64,000 bases of DNA from contig JASGCX010000009.1 in the NCBI GenBank assembly GCA_030053925.1, forward strand, positions 1-64,000, read 5' to 3'. A program made the translations under genes and the position numbers. Below the pieces are notes generated by a model. It searched no databases. It had not been told where the DNA came from and saw only the letters and a program-made list of their open reading frames with translations. Source of the stretch: Flavobacterium sp. GTDB taxonomy: Bacteria; Bacteroidota; Bacteroidia; Chitinophagales; Chitinophagaceae. This document shows, piece by piece, positions 54,604 through 62,674 of this stretch (within the stretch, counting starts at the first letter, position 1; each line of letters begins with the position of its first letter).

Positions 54604-55527
54604 TTAATTCTTAAACAAAGTAATCAATTGGCTTAAACGGTCTTTTAATGTTTTTCTATCAACAATAAAATCTAAGAAGCCATGTTCTACTAAAAATTCA
54701 CTGCGCTGAAAGCCAGGAGGTAAATCTTTTTTAATGGTTTCTTTAATTACACGTGGGCCAGCAAAACCAATTAATGCGCCAGGTTCTGCAATGTTCAAAT
54801 CGCCAAGCATACCAAAACTTGCCGAAATGCCACCAAAAGTAGGATCGGTTAATAAAGAGAAGTAAGGTAATTTGGCATCGCTAAGTTGCGATAATTTACC
54901 ACTAGTTTTTGCCAACTGCATTAGGCTAAATGCACTTTCCATCATTCTTGCACCGCCACTTTTACTAATTACCAAGTAAGGCAGTTTATGCTGTATGCAG
55001 TAGTCAACTGCTCTGCTAAATTTTTCGCCCATCACACTACCAAGGCTACCACCAATAAATTCAAAATCCATACAGGCAATTACCAATTGTTCACCGTTTA
55101 CTTTACCTACTGCTACACGCATCGAGTCTTTTAAATCGGTTTTAGAATGAATATCGTCGAGGCGTTTTTGATAATTTTTTAAATCGGTAAAGTTTAAAAA
55201 ATCTTTACTACGAATATTATCAAATAGTTCGGTAAATTCTAGGTTGTCAAAAATAATATCGTAGTATTCATCGCTACCAATACGGTGGTGGTAGTTACAT
55301 TTTGAACACACAAACAAATTCTCTTTTAAATCTGATGTGGTAGATATAAAGTTACACTCGGGGCATTTGTTCCAAAGGCCTTCGGGTGTTTCTTTTTTAT
55401 CGGCAGAAGACGTTAAAATTCCCTTTTTTCTGCGTTTAAACCAACTTCTTCTTCCTGTTTCCTCTAATTGTTTTTCCTCTTCACCTGTAAGATTTGTTTC
55501 AATATCTAATTCTAAGTCTTTTTTCAT
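54604..55527 (-). CDS. accD: Acetyl-CoA carboxylase carboxyltransferase beta subunit AccD
   Basis: This 307-aa protein is the beta subunit of the carboxyltransferase that transfers CO2 from biotin to acetyl-CoA in fatty acid synthesis. The N-terminal zinc ribbon CPEC...CSKC (about 54-77) and crotonase-fold core (VISKSGGARMMESAFSLMQ, DPTFGGISASFGMLGD, LIGFAGPRVIKETI) are present. Full length. Confidence 0.95.
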   Translation of the reverse strand: MKKDLELDIETNLTGEEEKQLEETGRRSWFKRRKKGILTSSADKKETPEGLWNKCPECNFISTTSDLKENLFVCSKCNYHHRIGSDEYYDIIFDNLEFTELFDNIRSKDFLNFTDLKNYQKRLDDIHSKTDLKDSMRVAVGKVNGEQLVIACMDFEFIGGSLGSVMGEKFSRAVDYCIQHKLPYLVISKSGGARMMESAFSLMQLAKTSGKLSQLSDAKLPYFSLLTDPTFGGISASFGMLGDLNIAEPGALIGFAGPRVIKETIKKDLPPGFQRSEFLVEHGFLDFIVDRKTLKDRLSQLITLFKN

Positions 55528-55672
55528 CTCTCAATAATGTTTGTTCAGTTGTTTTACTAGCTAAACAAATGTTTTTAAGTAGTTAATAAACAAATAGCTA
55601 CGTTGTAAAATCCCTAATTAACGGGCGGTGAAGATAATGATAATTTGATTTTACACATCTTCTAAAAACAAA

Positions 55673-55778
55673 TGGGTGCATAAACAATTTTCCATTTTTT
55701 GCTTGATTTTTAAATGTTTGCCAACCTTTAAAAGGTTGGCAAACATTGGCTCTCGGCAGAAAAAAATTTATGCACCCA
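55673..55778. repeat. Nested inverted repeats (MITE/REP-like element)
   Basis: Outer arms TGGGTGCATAAA (55673-55684) and TTTATGCACCCA (55767-55778) enclose a near-perfect palindrome whose 17-bp arms AATGTTTGCCAACCTTT and AAAGGTTGGCAAACATT (55713-55729, 55731-55747) are separated by one base. It occupies the gap between accD and the aldolase gene. The small open frame across it is not a gene. Confidence 0.88.
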
Positions 55779-55829
55779 AACAAATACAACCTAAAGGGGT
55801 TGTTATGCTTAGTATAAAGGTATAATGGC

Positions 55830-56897
55830 TTATGCGTTACGGTTAATGCAGTTTAAATCTTCAAAAGCTACTTCTAAGCGCTTGCTAAAGTTTTCTTCTG
55901 CTTTACGCAACCACACACGTGGATCGTAGTATTTTTTGTTAGGGCTATCTGCACCTGTTGGGTTGCCTAGTTGACCTTGTAAGTAAGCCTCATTTTTGGT
56001 GTAAAATTGTTGGATGCCTTCCCAGAAACTCCATTGTAAGTCGGTATCAATGTTCATTTTAATAGCACCATAACCAATGGCTTCTCTAATTTGGTGTTGA
56101 GGCGAGCCGCTACCACCATGGAAAACAAAGTACACTGGTTTTTCAGTAGTACCGTATTTCGCTTGAATAAAGTCTTGGCTATTTTTCAAAATTTCGGGTC
56201 TTAATTCTACATTACCGGGTTTGTACACACCATGTACATTGCCAAATGCGGCAGCAACTGTAAATAAATTACCTACTTTACCCAATTCTTCGTAAGCGTA
56301 AGCTACATCTGTAGGTTGTGTATATAATTTATCGTTTTCTACATCGCTATTATCTACACCATCTTCTTCGCCGCCGGTTACGCCAAGTTCAATTTCTATG
56401 GCCATACCAAGTGGTTTCATTCTTTTGTAAAATTCAACCGATGTACCAATGTTTTCTTCAATTGGCTCTTCGCTTAAATCTAACATGTGCGAGCTAAACA
56501 AAGGCTGACCTTTTTCTTTGTAAAATTGTTCGCCTGCATCTATTAAACCACTAATCCATGGCAACCATTTTTTAGCGGCATGGTCCGTGTGTAACACAAC
56601 TGGTACACCGTATGCTTTTGCTACATTATGAATGTGCAATGCACCAGAAATGCCACCTAAAATATTAGCTTGTAGGTTATCGTTAGGCATGCCTTTGCCA
56701 GCTATAAACTGTGCGCCGCCGTTAGAAAATTGTATAATTACGGGTGAATTTACTTTTGCGGCAGTTTCTAACACGGCATTAATAGTGTTAGTGCCAATGG
56801 TATTAACTGCAGGCAATGCAAACTGATTTTCTTTTGCATCTTTTAATAATGCTTCTAACTCTTTGCCAAAAAGTACACCTGGTTGGTATTTTTTCAT
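55830..56897 (-). CDS. fbaA: Class II fructose-bisphosphate aldolase
   Basis: This 355-aa zinc enzyme cleaves fructose 1,6-bisphosphate in glycolysis and the reverse step in gluconeogenesis. Hallmarks are VVLHTDHAAKKWLPW (Asp/His metal site), ELGVTGGEEDGVDN and VFHGGSGSPQHQI. The length and LDLSEEPIEENIGTS-like segment are those of the E. coli FbaA group. Confidence 0.93.
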   Translation of the reverse strand: MKKYQPGVLFGKELEALLKDAKENQFALPAVNTIGTNTINAVLETAAKVNSPVIIQFSNGGAQFIAGKGMPNDNLQANILGGISGALHIHNVAKAYGVPVVLHTDHAAKKWLPWISGLIDAGEQFYKEKGQPLFSSHMLDLSEEPIEENIGTSVEFYKRMKPLGMAIEIELGVTGGEEDGVDNSDVENDKLYTQPTDVAYAYEELGKVGNLFTVAAAFGNVHGVYKPGNVELRPEILKNSQDFIQAKYGTTEKPVYFVFHGGSGSPQHQIREAIGYGAIKMNIDTDLQWSFWEGIQQFYTKNEAYLQGQLGNPTGADSPNKKYYDPRVWLRKAEENFSKRLEVAFEDLNCINRNA

Positions 56898-57034
56898 AAT
56901 GTAAAATAGTTTTGTGATGAATGAGGTCGCAATATAACCTAAGTTTCAACTTAATGCTTGTCAAAAAGCAATAAATCAACCATTTTTTAAACAATATTCA
57001 ATTGCAATCGTTTGCTTTGGGCTAGATATGCTAT

Positions 57035-57832
57035 TCAACGCTTATCTAAGTGTATTGTTTTCTGCAAGGTTTTAAAATAGGTTGCGGCTTCTAGCAATCG
57101 GCTGCCATACCAGCTAAACATTTCGCCATCTACCAATAAAATTTTTGTATTTGGCATGGCTGCTTGTAGTTCTAAAATATGTGTTTGTTTAAAAGGGTAG
57201 GGCTCGCTCGATAAAAAAAGTAGGTTGCAATTTGCTTTGGTTAATTGCTCAATTATAATGGTTGGATAGCGTTTTTCATTTGCAAAAACATTCTCAAAAC
57301 CAGCATATTGTAGCATGTTATTAATATAGGTATCGCCACCAACTGTCATGTAGGGCTTGCGCCAAATTAAGTAACAAGTTTTGAGTTTGTGGTTTGGTGT
57401 TTTTAGTTGATTGAAGCGAGTTACAACTTCTTCAATTAGCTTTTCAGTTTTTGGGGTGGTGTTGGTAATTTTTCCAACCGCTTCAATCATCGCTAAAGCA
57501 TCCTCTAAATTATTTATATCGCTTACCCAAACTGGCGCAATGGCTTCTAGTGCTTCAATTTGTTCTTTTACGTTTTCTTCTTTATTGGCAATAATAATAT
57601 CTGGTTGCAGTGCTTTTACTGCATCGATATTTACATTTTTAGTACCACCAATTTTTGGCTTGGTTTTAAACCATTCAGTTGGGTGTACACAAAACTTTGT
57701 AATGCCTACCACTGCTTGCTTTAAACCCAAGTAATGCAACAATTCTGTTTGCGATGGCACTAACGACACTATGCGTTTTGGTGGATTTTCAAGACGGTGT
57801 TTTCTGCCTAATTGGTCAATACTTTCAAACAT
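57035..57832 (-). CDS. Helical-backbone metal receptor (BtuF/FepB-like), no signal peptide
   Basis: This 265-aa protein matches periplasmic cobalamin/ferric-siderophore binding proteins: RIVSLVPSQTELLHYLG, GGTKNVNIDAVKALQPDIIIA and a C-terminal MFSWYGSRLLEAATYF. It lacks a signal peptide, so it is apparently cytoplasmic, and no ABC permease or ATPase genes are adjacent. Similar cytoplasmic versions occur in Bacteroidota. Ligand unknown; cobalamin is possible. Confidence 0.8.
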   Translation of the reverse strand: MFESIDQLGRKHRLENPPKRIVSLVPSQTELLHYLGLKQAVVGITKFCVHPTEWFKTKPKIGGTKNVNIDAVKALQPDIIIANKEENVKEQIEALEAIAPVWVSDINNLEDALAMIEAVGKITNTTPKTEKLIEEVVTRFNQLKTPNHKLKTCYLIWRKPYMTVGGDTYINNMLQYAGFENVFANEKRYPTIIIEQLTKANCNLLFLSSEPYPFKQTHILELQAAMPNTKILLVDGEMFSWYGSRLLEAATYFKTLQKTIHLDKR

Positions 57833-57903
57833 TAACTAAAGATAAGCAGTGTACGTGTATGGAAAAATATTGTTGCAGCATCTAGCACAAAAATCTCAAC
57901 TAA

Positions 57904-58665
57904 ATGAAACCTTTTCTACTGCTTACAATGGTAACTTTTTGTGTGAGTTGTAAAACTGCTACACAACCCAACACATTGCTATTGCAACCTAAACAAATTG
58001 CTGAAATAGCTTTGCCTAAAGGCTTTCAGCGCATAACTACAACACCCAATACTTTTGAAAATTGGCTGCAACATTATCCTTTGCTAAAAGATAATACCGT
58101 GTATTTATACAATGGTAGCATCAAAGCCAATCAACAATTACATGCTGCGGTACTAGCTGTTTCTATTGGCACCAAAAACTTACAGCAATGTGCCGATGCG
58201 GTGGTGAGGCTAAAAGCTGAGTATCATTTTGCAAGAAAAGAATACAGCAAAATTGTGTTTAACGCTGGTAAAACCGTATTTGATTTTAACACATTTGCCA
58301 GTAAAAAAAATTGCTTTAGCCACCAATGCCTGCTTGAATTTTTAGAGCATGTGTTTAATAATTATGGCACTTACAATTTAGAAGACCAATTGCACGATAT
58401 AACAAACTATACCAACTTAACCATAGGCAATGTATTTATAAAAGGTGGTGCACCCGGCCATGCGATGTTGGTGGTAGATGTTGCAATTAATGCTTCTACA
58501 GGCGAGAAAATATTTTTGCTAGCGCAAAGTTTTATGCCTGCACAAAGTGTACATGTGGTTAAAAATATCAACCATTCGCAGTTAAGTCCCTGGTATAGTT
58601 GCAATGATGTAGAAATTGCAACACCCGGCTGGACATTTAAACAAGGGCAACTAAAAAAGTGGTAA
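57904..58665 (+). CDS. DUF4846-domain lipoprotein
   Basis: This 253-aa protein has a lipoprotein signal peptide (lipobox VSCK-type, Cys at about 16). The mature part shows DUF4846 features (ALPKGFQRITTTPNTFENW, YLYNGSIKANQQLHAAVL, LQQCADAVVRLKAEYHF, MLVVDVAINASTGEKIFLLA). Function unknown. Confidence 0.85.
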   Translation: MKPFLLLTMVTFCVSCKTATQPNTLLLQPKQIAEIALPKGFQRITTTPNTFENWLQHYPLLKDNTVYLYNGSIKANQQLHAAVLAVSIGTKNLQQCADAVVRLKAEYHFARKEYSKIVFNAGKTVFDFNTFASKKNCFSHQCLLEFLEHVFNNYGTYNLEDQLHDITNYTNLTIGNVFIKGGAPGHAMLVVDVAINASTGEKIFLLAQSFMPAQSVHVVKNINHSQLSPWYSCNDVEIATPGWTFKQGQLKKW

Positions 58666-58715
58666 AAAATATAAAGCCGTATTTGGTAAACTATTATTTT
58701 TATTAAAAATTAATT

Positions 58716-60293
58716 ATGAAGAAGCTATTGATTATTTGCTTGCTATTACAAGCAAAAGGTTTTGCACAATCAACGTATTGGCAACAAGATTTGCAGTACA
58801 ATATTGATGTGGCGTTAAACGATGAGGACAAAGTGTTAACTGCCTCAGCAACGATTGTTTACAAAAACAATTCGCCCGAAACGCTCAGTTTTATTTGGTT
58901 TCATATTTGGCCCAATGCTTACAAAAACATGAACACAGCCTTGTTTAGGCAGTTAAGCACCGATGAAGAACGTAAGAAAAAACTTGAAAAAACAAGCTTT
59001 GGTTATATTGATGGTTTGGCTTTTACCATTAATGGCAAGCCTGCTACCACAGAAGCGCATCCTAACCCAAGTTATATCGACATTATTAAACTGGTATTAC
59101 TAGAACCTTTAAAACCTAGCGAATCTATTACCATTGCTACGCCTTTTAAAGTGCAATTACCATCATATTTTTCTCGCTCAGGCTTTGCCGATAATGAAAT
59201 AATGGCTTGCCAATGGTATCCTAAACCAGCCGTTTTTGATAAAGATGGCTGGCACGAATTTCCTTACCTTGACTATGGCGAATTTTACAGCGAATATGGT
59301 TCTTACAAGGTAAATATTACCGTACCGTCTGACTATATTGTAGGTGCTACAGGTGTGCTACAAACTGCTAGCGAGCTAGACCAATATAAAACCCTTGGCA
59401 AGGCTAATGCGCTTACAAGAAACAATAAACCACAACTGTACAAAGCCGATAAAACCAATGCTACTAAAACGCTCACTTATGTACAAGACAATGTGCCAGA
59501 CTTTGGCTGGTTTGCCGATAAAGATTTGGTAATTCAGTACGATACCGTGCAGTTGGCTTCGGGTAAAATTGTAGATGCGTTTAGCTATTACCACAACAAA
59601 AAAAATACACTTTGGGTAAATAGTATAGACTATGTAAAAGATGGCACAAGAAAGTATAGCGAATGGATAGGCGACTACGCTTACCCAGTGGTGCAAGCCA
59701 TTGAAGGGCCAAAAAACAATTCAAGTGGTGGTATGGAATACCCAACTATTACGCTAATTACAAGCCCTGATGCTAAAACAGAAACCCTTGATGGCGTGAT
59801 TGCACATGAGGTAGGACACAATTGGTTTATGAGTATGCTAGGTAGCAACGAGCGCTTACACACTTGGCAAGATGAAGGCTTAAACTCGTATTTTCAGTTT
59901 AGGTACGAGGCCGAAAAATACCGTCTCAACTCAATATTTGGCAACGCATTACCAGCAAGTTTTAAAGAGAAAAACGTAGAAGACTTTTTAGCCGCTATTT
60001 ACATGGGCTTATCTAGAATACCTATGGAACCAGCTATAGAAACACCCGCCGATAAATTTGCCAATAGCCAAGATTATGGTTTGGTATCGTATGTAAAAGC
60101 CGCTTTGTGGATGTATATAATTGAAGCCTCTACCTCTAGAGAAGTGGTAGACAAAGCCTTTCATATTTACTTTGATAAATGGAAATTTAAACACCCACAA
60201 CCAAGCGATTTAAAAGCCGCTTTTGAAGAAGCATCGGGCAAAAAGATGAATACTTTGTTTGACTTGTTGAATAAAACAGGGGCGTTTCAGTAG
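58716..60293 (+). CDS. M1-family metallopeptidase
   Basis: This 525-aa secreted zinc peptidase has a signal peptide (1-17). The M1 N-terminal beta domain is at about 25-240, and the catalytic domain has HEVGH (His364, Glu365, His368) with the third zinc ligand Glu387 (spacing of 18) in DEGLN. The GGMEYP exopeptidase motif is close by (SSGGMEYPTITL). It lacks the C-terminal ERAP-like domain of long M1 members. Confidence 0.92.
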   Translation: MKKLLIICLLLQAKGFAQSTYWQQDLQYNIDVALNDEDKVLTASATIVYKNNSPETLSFIWFHIWPNAYKNMNTALFRQLSTDEERKKKLEKTSFGYIDGLAFTINGKPATTEAHPNPSYIDIIKLVLLEPLKPSESITIATPFKVQLPSYFSRSGFADNEIMACQWYPKPAVFDKDGWHEFPYLDYGEFYSEYGSYKVNITVPSDYIVGATGVLQTASELDQYKTLGKANALTRNNKPQLYKADKTNATKTLTYVQDNVPDFGWFADKDLVIQYDTVQLASGKIVDAFSYYHNKKNTLWVNSIDYVKDGTRKYSEWIGDYAYPVVQAIEGPKNNSSGGMEYPTITLITSPDAKTETLDGVIAHEVGHNWFMSMLGSNERLHTWQDEGLNSYFQFRYEAEKYRLNSIFGNALPASFKEKNVEDFLAAIYMGLSRIPMEPAIETPADKFANSQDYGLVSYVKAALWMYIIEASTSREVVDKAFHIYFDKWKFKHPQPSDLKAAFEEASGKKMNTLFDLLNKTGAFQ

Positions 60294-60316
60294 GTTTGTT
60301 TCAGGAATAGCGTAAG

Positions 60317-60829
60317 TTATTTTAGATATTTCCTCAACCAAAATTTACTATTACAAAAAGTGTGAAAATTATTTATGTATTCAATTTCTCTTTGTTTTTG
60401 CTTTGGCTTAATGTGTCGATGTCTAATTGAAATCTGCCTAACTTCTGGTTTAATTTTCAAATCATAAACTCTGTTTAAAGTGGATATTATATATTCTGCA
60501 AAGCATTTTCCTGCGCTTAATTGTTTGGTAACATTATGTTTTCCTTTCTTTAATTCAATCAATAGTACATACAATTTATTATTTTCCTCCGAAAAAATAA
60601 CATAATCGCAGAAGGCACAAACACTAGCCTCGCCTCTGTTAAAAAAAGGAAAAAGTCCTTTTGGAAAATCTTTATTCGGAAGTTGCTTATCGAAAGAGAA
60701 TGATAGATATTTTTTATTATCACTTATAAATTCAACCTGCATCCCTTCTTTAATTTCTTGCAGCCTGGATATTTTATCCTCTTTAAAATAATCATCAAGA
60801 ATATTTGAAATCTTAATTAAGTTATTCAT
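60317..60829 (-). CDS. Predicted PD-(D/E)xK nuclease, partner of ATPase
   Basis: This 170-aa protein has a possible PD-(D/E)xK core: CDYVIFS with Asp75, then IELKKGKHNV with Glu92 and Lys94, then a QLSAGK helix with Gln103. Its ATG (60829) lies inside the last codons of the ATPase gene (ATGAATAA), so the two are co-translated. An upstream GTG (60838) would add three residues. I do not recognise a named family. The pair has the build of a two-gene anti-phage system. Confidence 0.68.
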   Translation of the reverse strand: MNNLIKISNILDDYFKEDKISRLQEIKEGMQVEFISDNKKYLSFSFDKQLPNKDFPKGLFPFFNRGEASVCAFCDYVIFSEENNKLYVLLIELKKGKHNVTKQLSAGKCFAEYIISTLNRVYDLKIKPEVRQISIRHRHIKPKQKQREIEYINNFHTFCNSKFWLRKYLK

Positions 60830-62213
60830 CCTGTCCACTATATTTTAAGCCATAAAATAGTTCTTCGGCAATCCTATTTTGTTCATCAATTGCGTCATTA
60901 ACAGATGGTATTTCGAAACCTGTTTCATCTATTTCTAAAGCCTCAATTGTAACTTGTTTATTTTGTTTATTTTTTTTTGGATAGTTAAAGTAATAAACAC
61001 CAATATCATTTCTATCAATTAACTCTTCATCCTTATATTGAAATTGTGATTTGAGCTTTTTTACTTCTGGTTTATTAGAAGAAAGCATAATTAGATTATT
61101 TATTTCTCTAACAATATAATCACTATGAGTACTAATGAGAAGTTTGAAACCTTTATTTATTAATCTAGCAAATAATTTAGTAAGAAGAATTTGATTATCT
61201 GGATGTAGGTTTATTTCGGGTTCATCAATTATTATTAAATCATGCTTTATTGCGATGTGCTTTAGGTAAACAACAAGGCTTGATAATGATTTAATAATTG
61301 AAGCTGTCATGTGTATTGGGAGTAATTTTTTAGGCGATTTTTCAGATTTGAATGTTATCTCACCGTTGCTAGTTATTTGTACTTTACCATGTAATAATTC
61401 GTTCTCTAATTCAACTGCAAAATCATAAAAATCACTATTTTTTTTCTTTATTTCAGTTAGGTCATCAGCAATTAGAAGTCCATCTTTAATAGGTAATGGA
61501 TAGCGAGTGGTAGTTTTGAACAATAAATCAAATTTATCAACCTTTGTTTCTTTATTAGCCATAGCATGAAGATGATCTACAGCTTCTTGTTTTCGAATAG
61601 ATAATTCTTTGCTAAATGTAAAAATTGAATTTCTCTCTACAGGTAATATATAAGTTGAACTTATAGGATAAGTTGCACAAAGTGATAACAAAGCCGAATA
61701 TAAGAAGAAGCTAAAGTATTCAATATCTCTACTGGATATTACTTTATCACCTAGTGCTAAATTCAAATAACTTGTATTCTTTTTTTTAGATACAAGTACG
61801 GTAATGTTGTTGATTATGATATTTTTTTCAAAACTAGCCTCGTGAAACTGTGCATGTAATTCTTCCTCAGTTTCCCCAAATTCAACAACTGTATTTTCAA
61901 AATATTCACTTGCTAACTCTTGTCCAATTCCAAAAATACTATCATACTCTGTTTTCAAATTATTTTGTAAATCACTTCTATACTTGTAGAGTATCGAATA
62001 GTTAATTTCAAAAACTGTTTCTTTTTTATCTATCAATTCTGTTGCCATTTTTTCATTACTACCAACATGAATACTTGATTTCATTAAAGCATAAATGATA
62101 TATGCCATGTAGGTTTTTCCTGTACCATTTGGCCCACAGAAAACATTTATTTTCTTGGAAAGATCAATTGTACCCTCTTTTATTGCGCCTAATTCCTTAA
62201 CATGAATTTTCAT
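60822..62213 (-). CDS. AAA-type (ABC/OLD-like) ATPase of a two-gene defence-like pair
   Basis: This 463-aa ATPase has Walker A GPNGTGKT (27-34) near the N-terminus, a coiled and variable middle (about 60-290), Walker B IIIDEPEINLHPD (Asp330, Glu331) and the H-switch STHSDYIVRE. This is the SMC/ABC-type head layout used by OLD, Septu and similar defence ATPases. Its middle region has no recognised domain. Its composition is A/T-rich compared with neighbours. The partner nuclease overlaps its stop codon. Confidence 0.82.
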   Translation of the reverse strand: MKIHVKELGAIKEGTIDLSKKINVFCGPNGTGKTYMAYIIYALMKSSIHVGSNEKMATELIDKKETVFEINYSILYKYRSDLQNNLKTEYDSIFGIGQELASEYFENTVVEFGETEEELHAQFHEASFEKNIIINNITVLVSKKKNTSYLNLALGDKVISSRDIEYFSFFLYSALLSLCATYPISSTYILPVERNSIFTFSKELSIRKQEAVDHLHAMANKETKVDKFDLLFKTTTRYPLPIKDGLLIADDLTEIKKKNSDFYDFAVELENELLHGKVQITSNGEITFKSEKSPKKLLPIHMTASIIKSLSSLVVYLKHIAIKHDLIIIDEPEINLHPDNQILLTKLFARLINKGFKLLISTHSDYIVREINNLIMLSSNKPEVKKLKSQFQYKDEELIDRNDIGVYYFNYPKKNKQNKQVTIEALEIDETGFEIPSVNDAIDEQNRIAEELFYGLKYSGQDE

Positions 62214-62462
62214 TTTACTTAACTTTTTTATTGTGTCACATTTAGTTCTACTTTTTTTAATTTATTTACTCACCTTACGCACAATGCAGAAACAGTTACT
62301 GCCGTTAAAATTGTAGAAATCATAGTTGTTATTTTGTATTTAGTTTTTGCAATTTATTTTGCTAAAATATGGTTCTATTGTATGCTATCAAAGTATTTTC
62401 TTTCATCTATACCTGTACTATTGTCTACTACTTAAAAGTGTCATTTTTGCCAATGGCAAAAT

Positions 62463-62571
62463 CAAAGGAGGTTTTAGTAAAAACCAAAGGAGGTTTTACC
62501 TAAAACCAAAGGAGGTTTTACCTAAAACCAAAGGAGGTTTTGGTAGCTGCCAAAGGAGGCTTTATTTGGCT
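62463..62571. repeat. 22-bp tandem array with AAAGGAGG cores
   Basis: Five consecutive 22-bp units start at 62463, 62485, 62507, 62529 and 62551. Each starts CAAAGGAGGTTTT (the last has CAAAGGAGGCTTT). Two central units are identical. It lies in the 461-bp gap between the ATPase and the cystathionine beta-synthase-like gene. No other gene is visible there; a TCTGCGTTATC element is at about 62636-62660. Confidence 0.9.
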
Positions 62572-62674
62572 CGCTGATTTCGCTGATGGTTTTGAGAGTA
62601 ATGGTTAAGTATATTAAACACTATCATTGATAACTTCTGCGTTATCAGTGCCATCTGCGAGGCATCCCAACCAC

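Noticed and set aside
55598-55789. 63-codon minus-strand ORF
   Set aside because: Runs across the nested inverted repeats; no conserved features.
62347-62577. 76-codon ORF over the 22-bp array
   Set aside because: The C-terminal part is translated repeat; no family signature.
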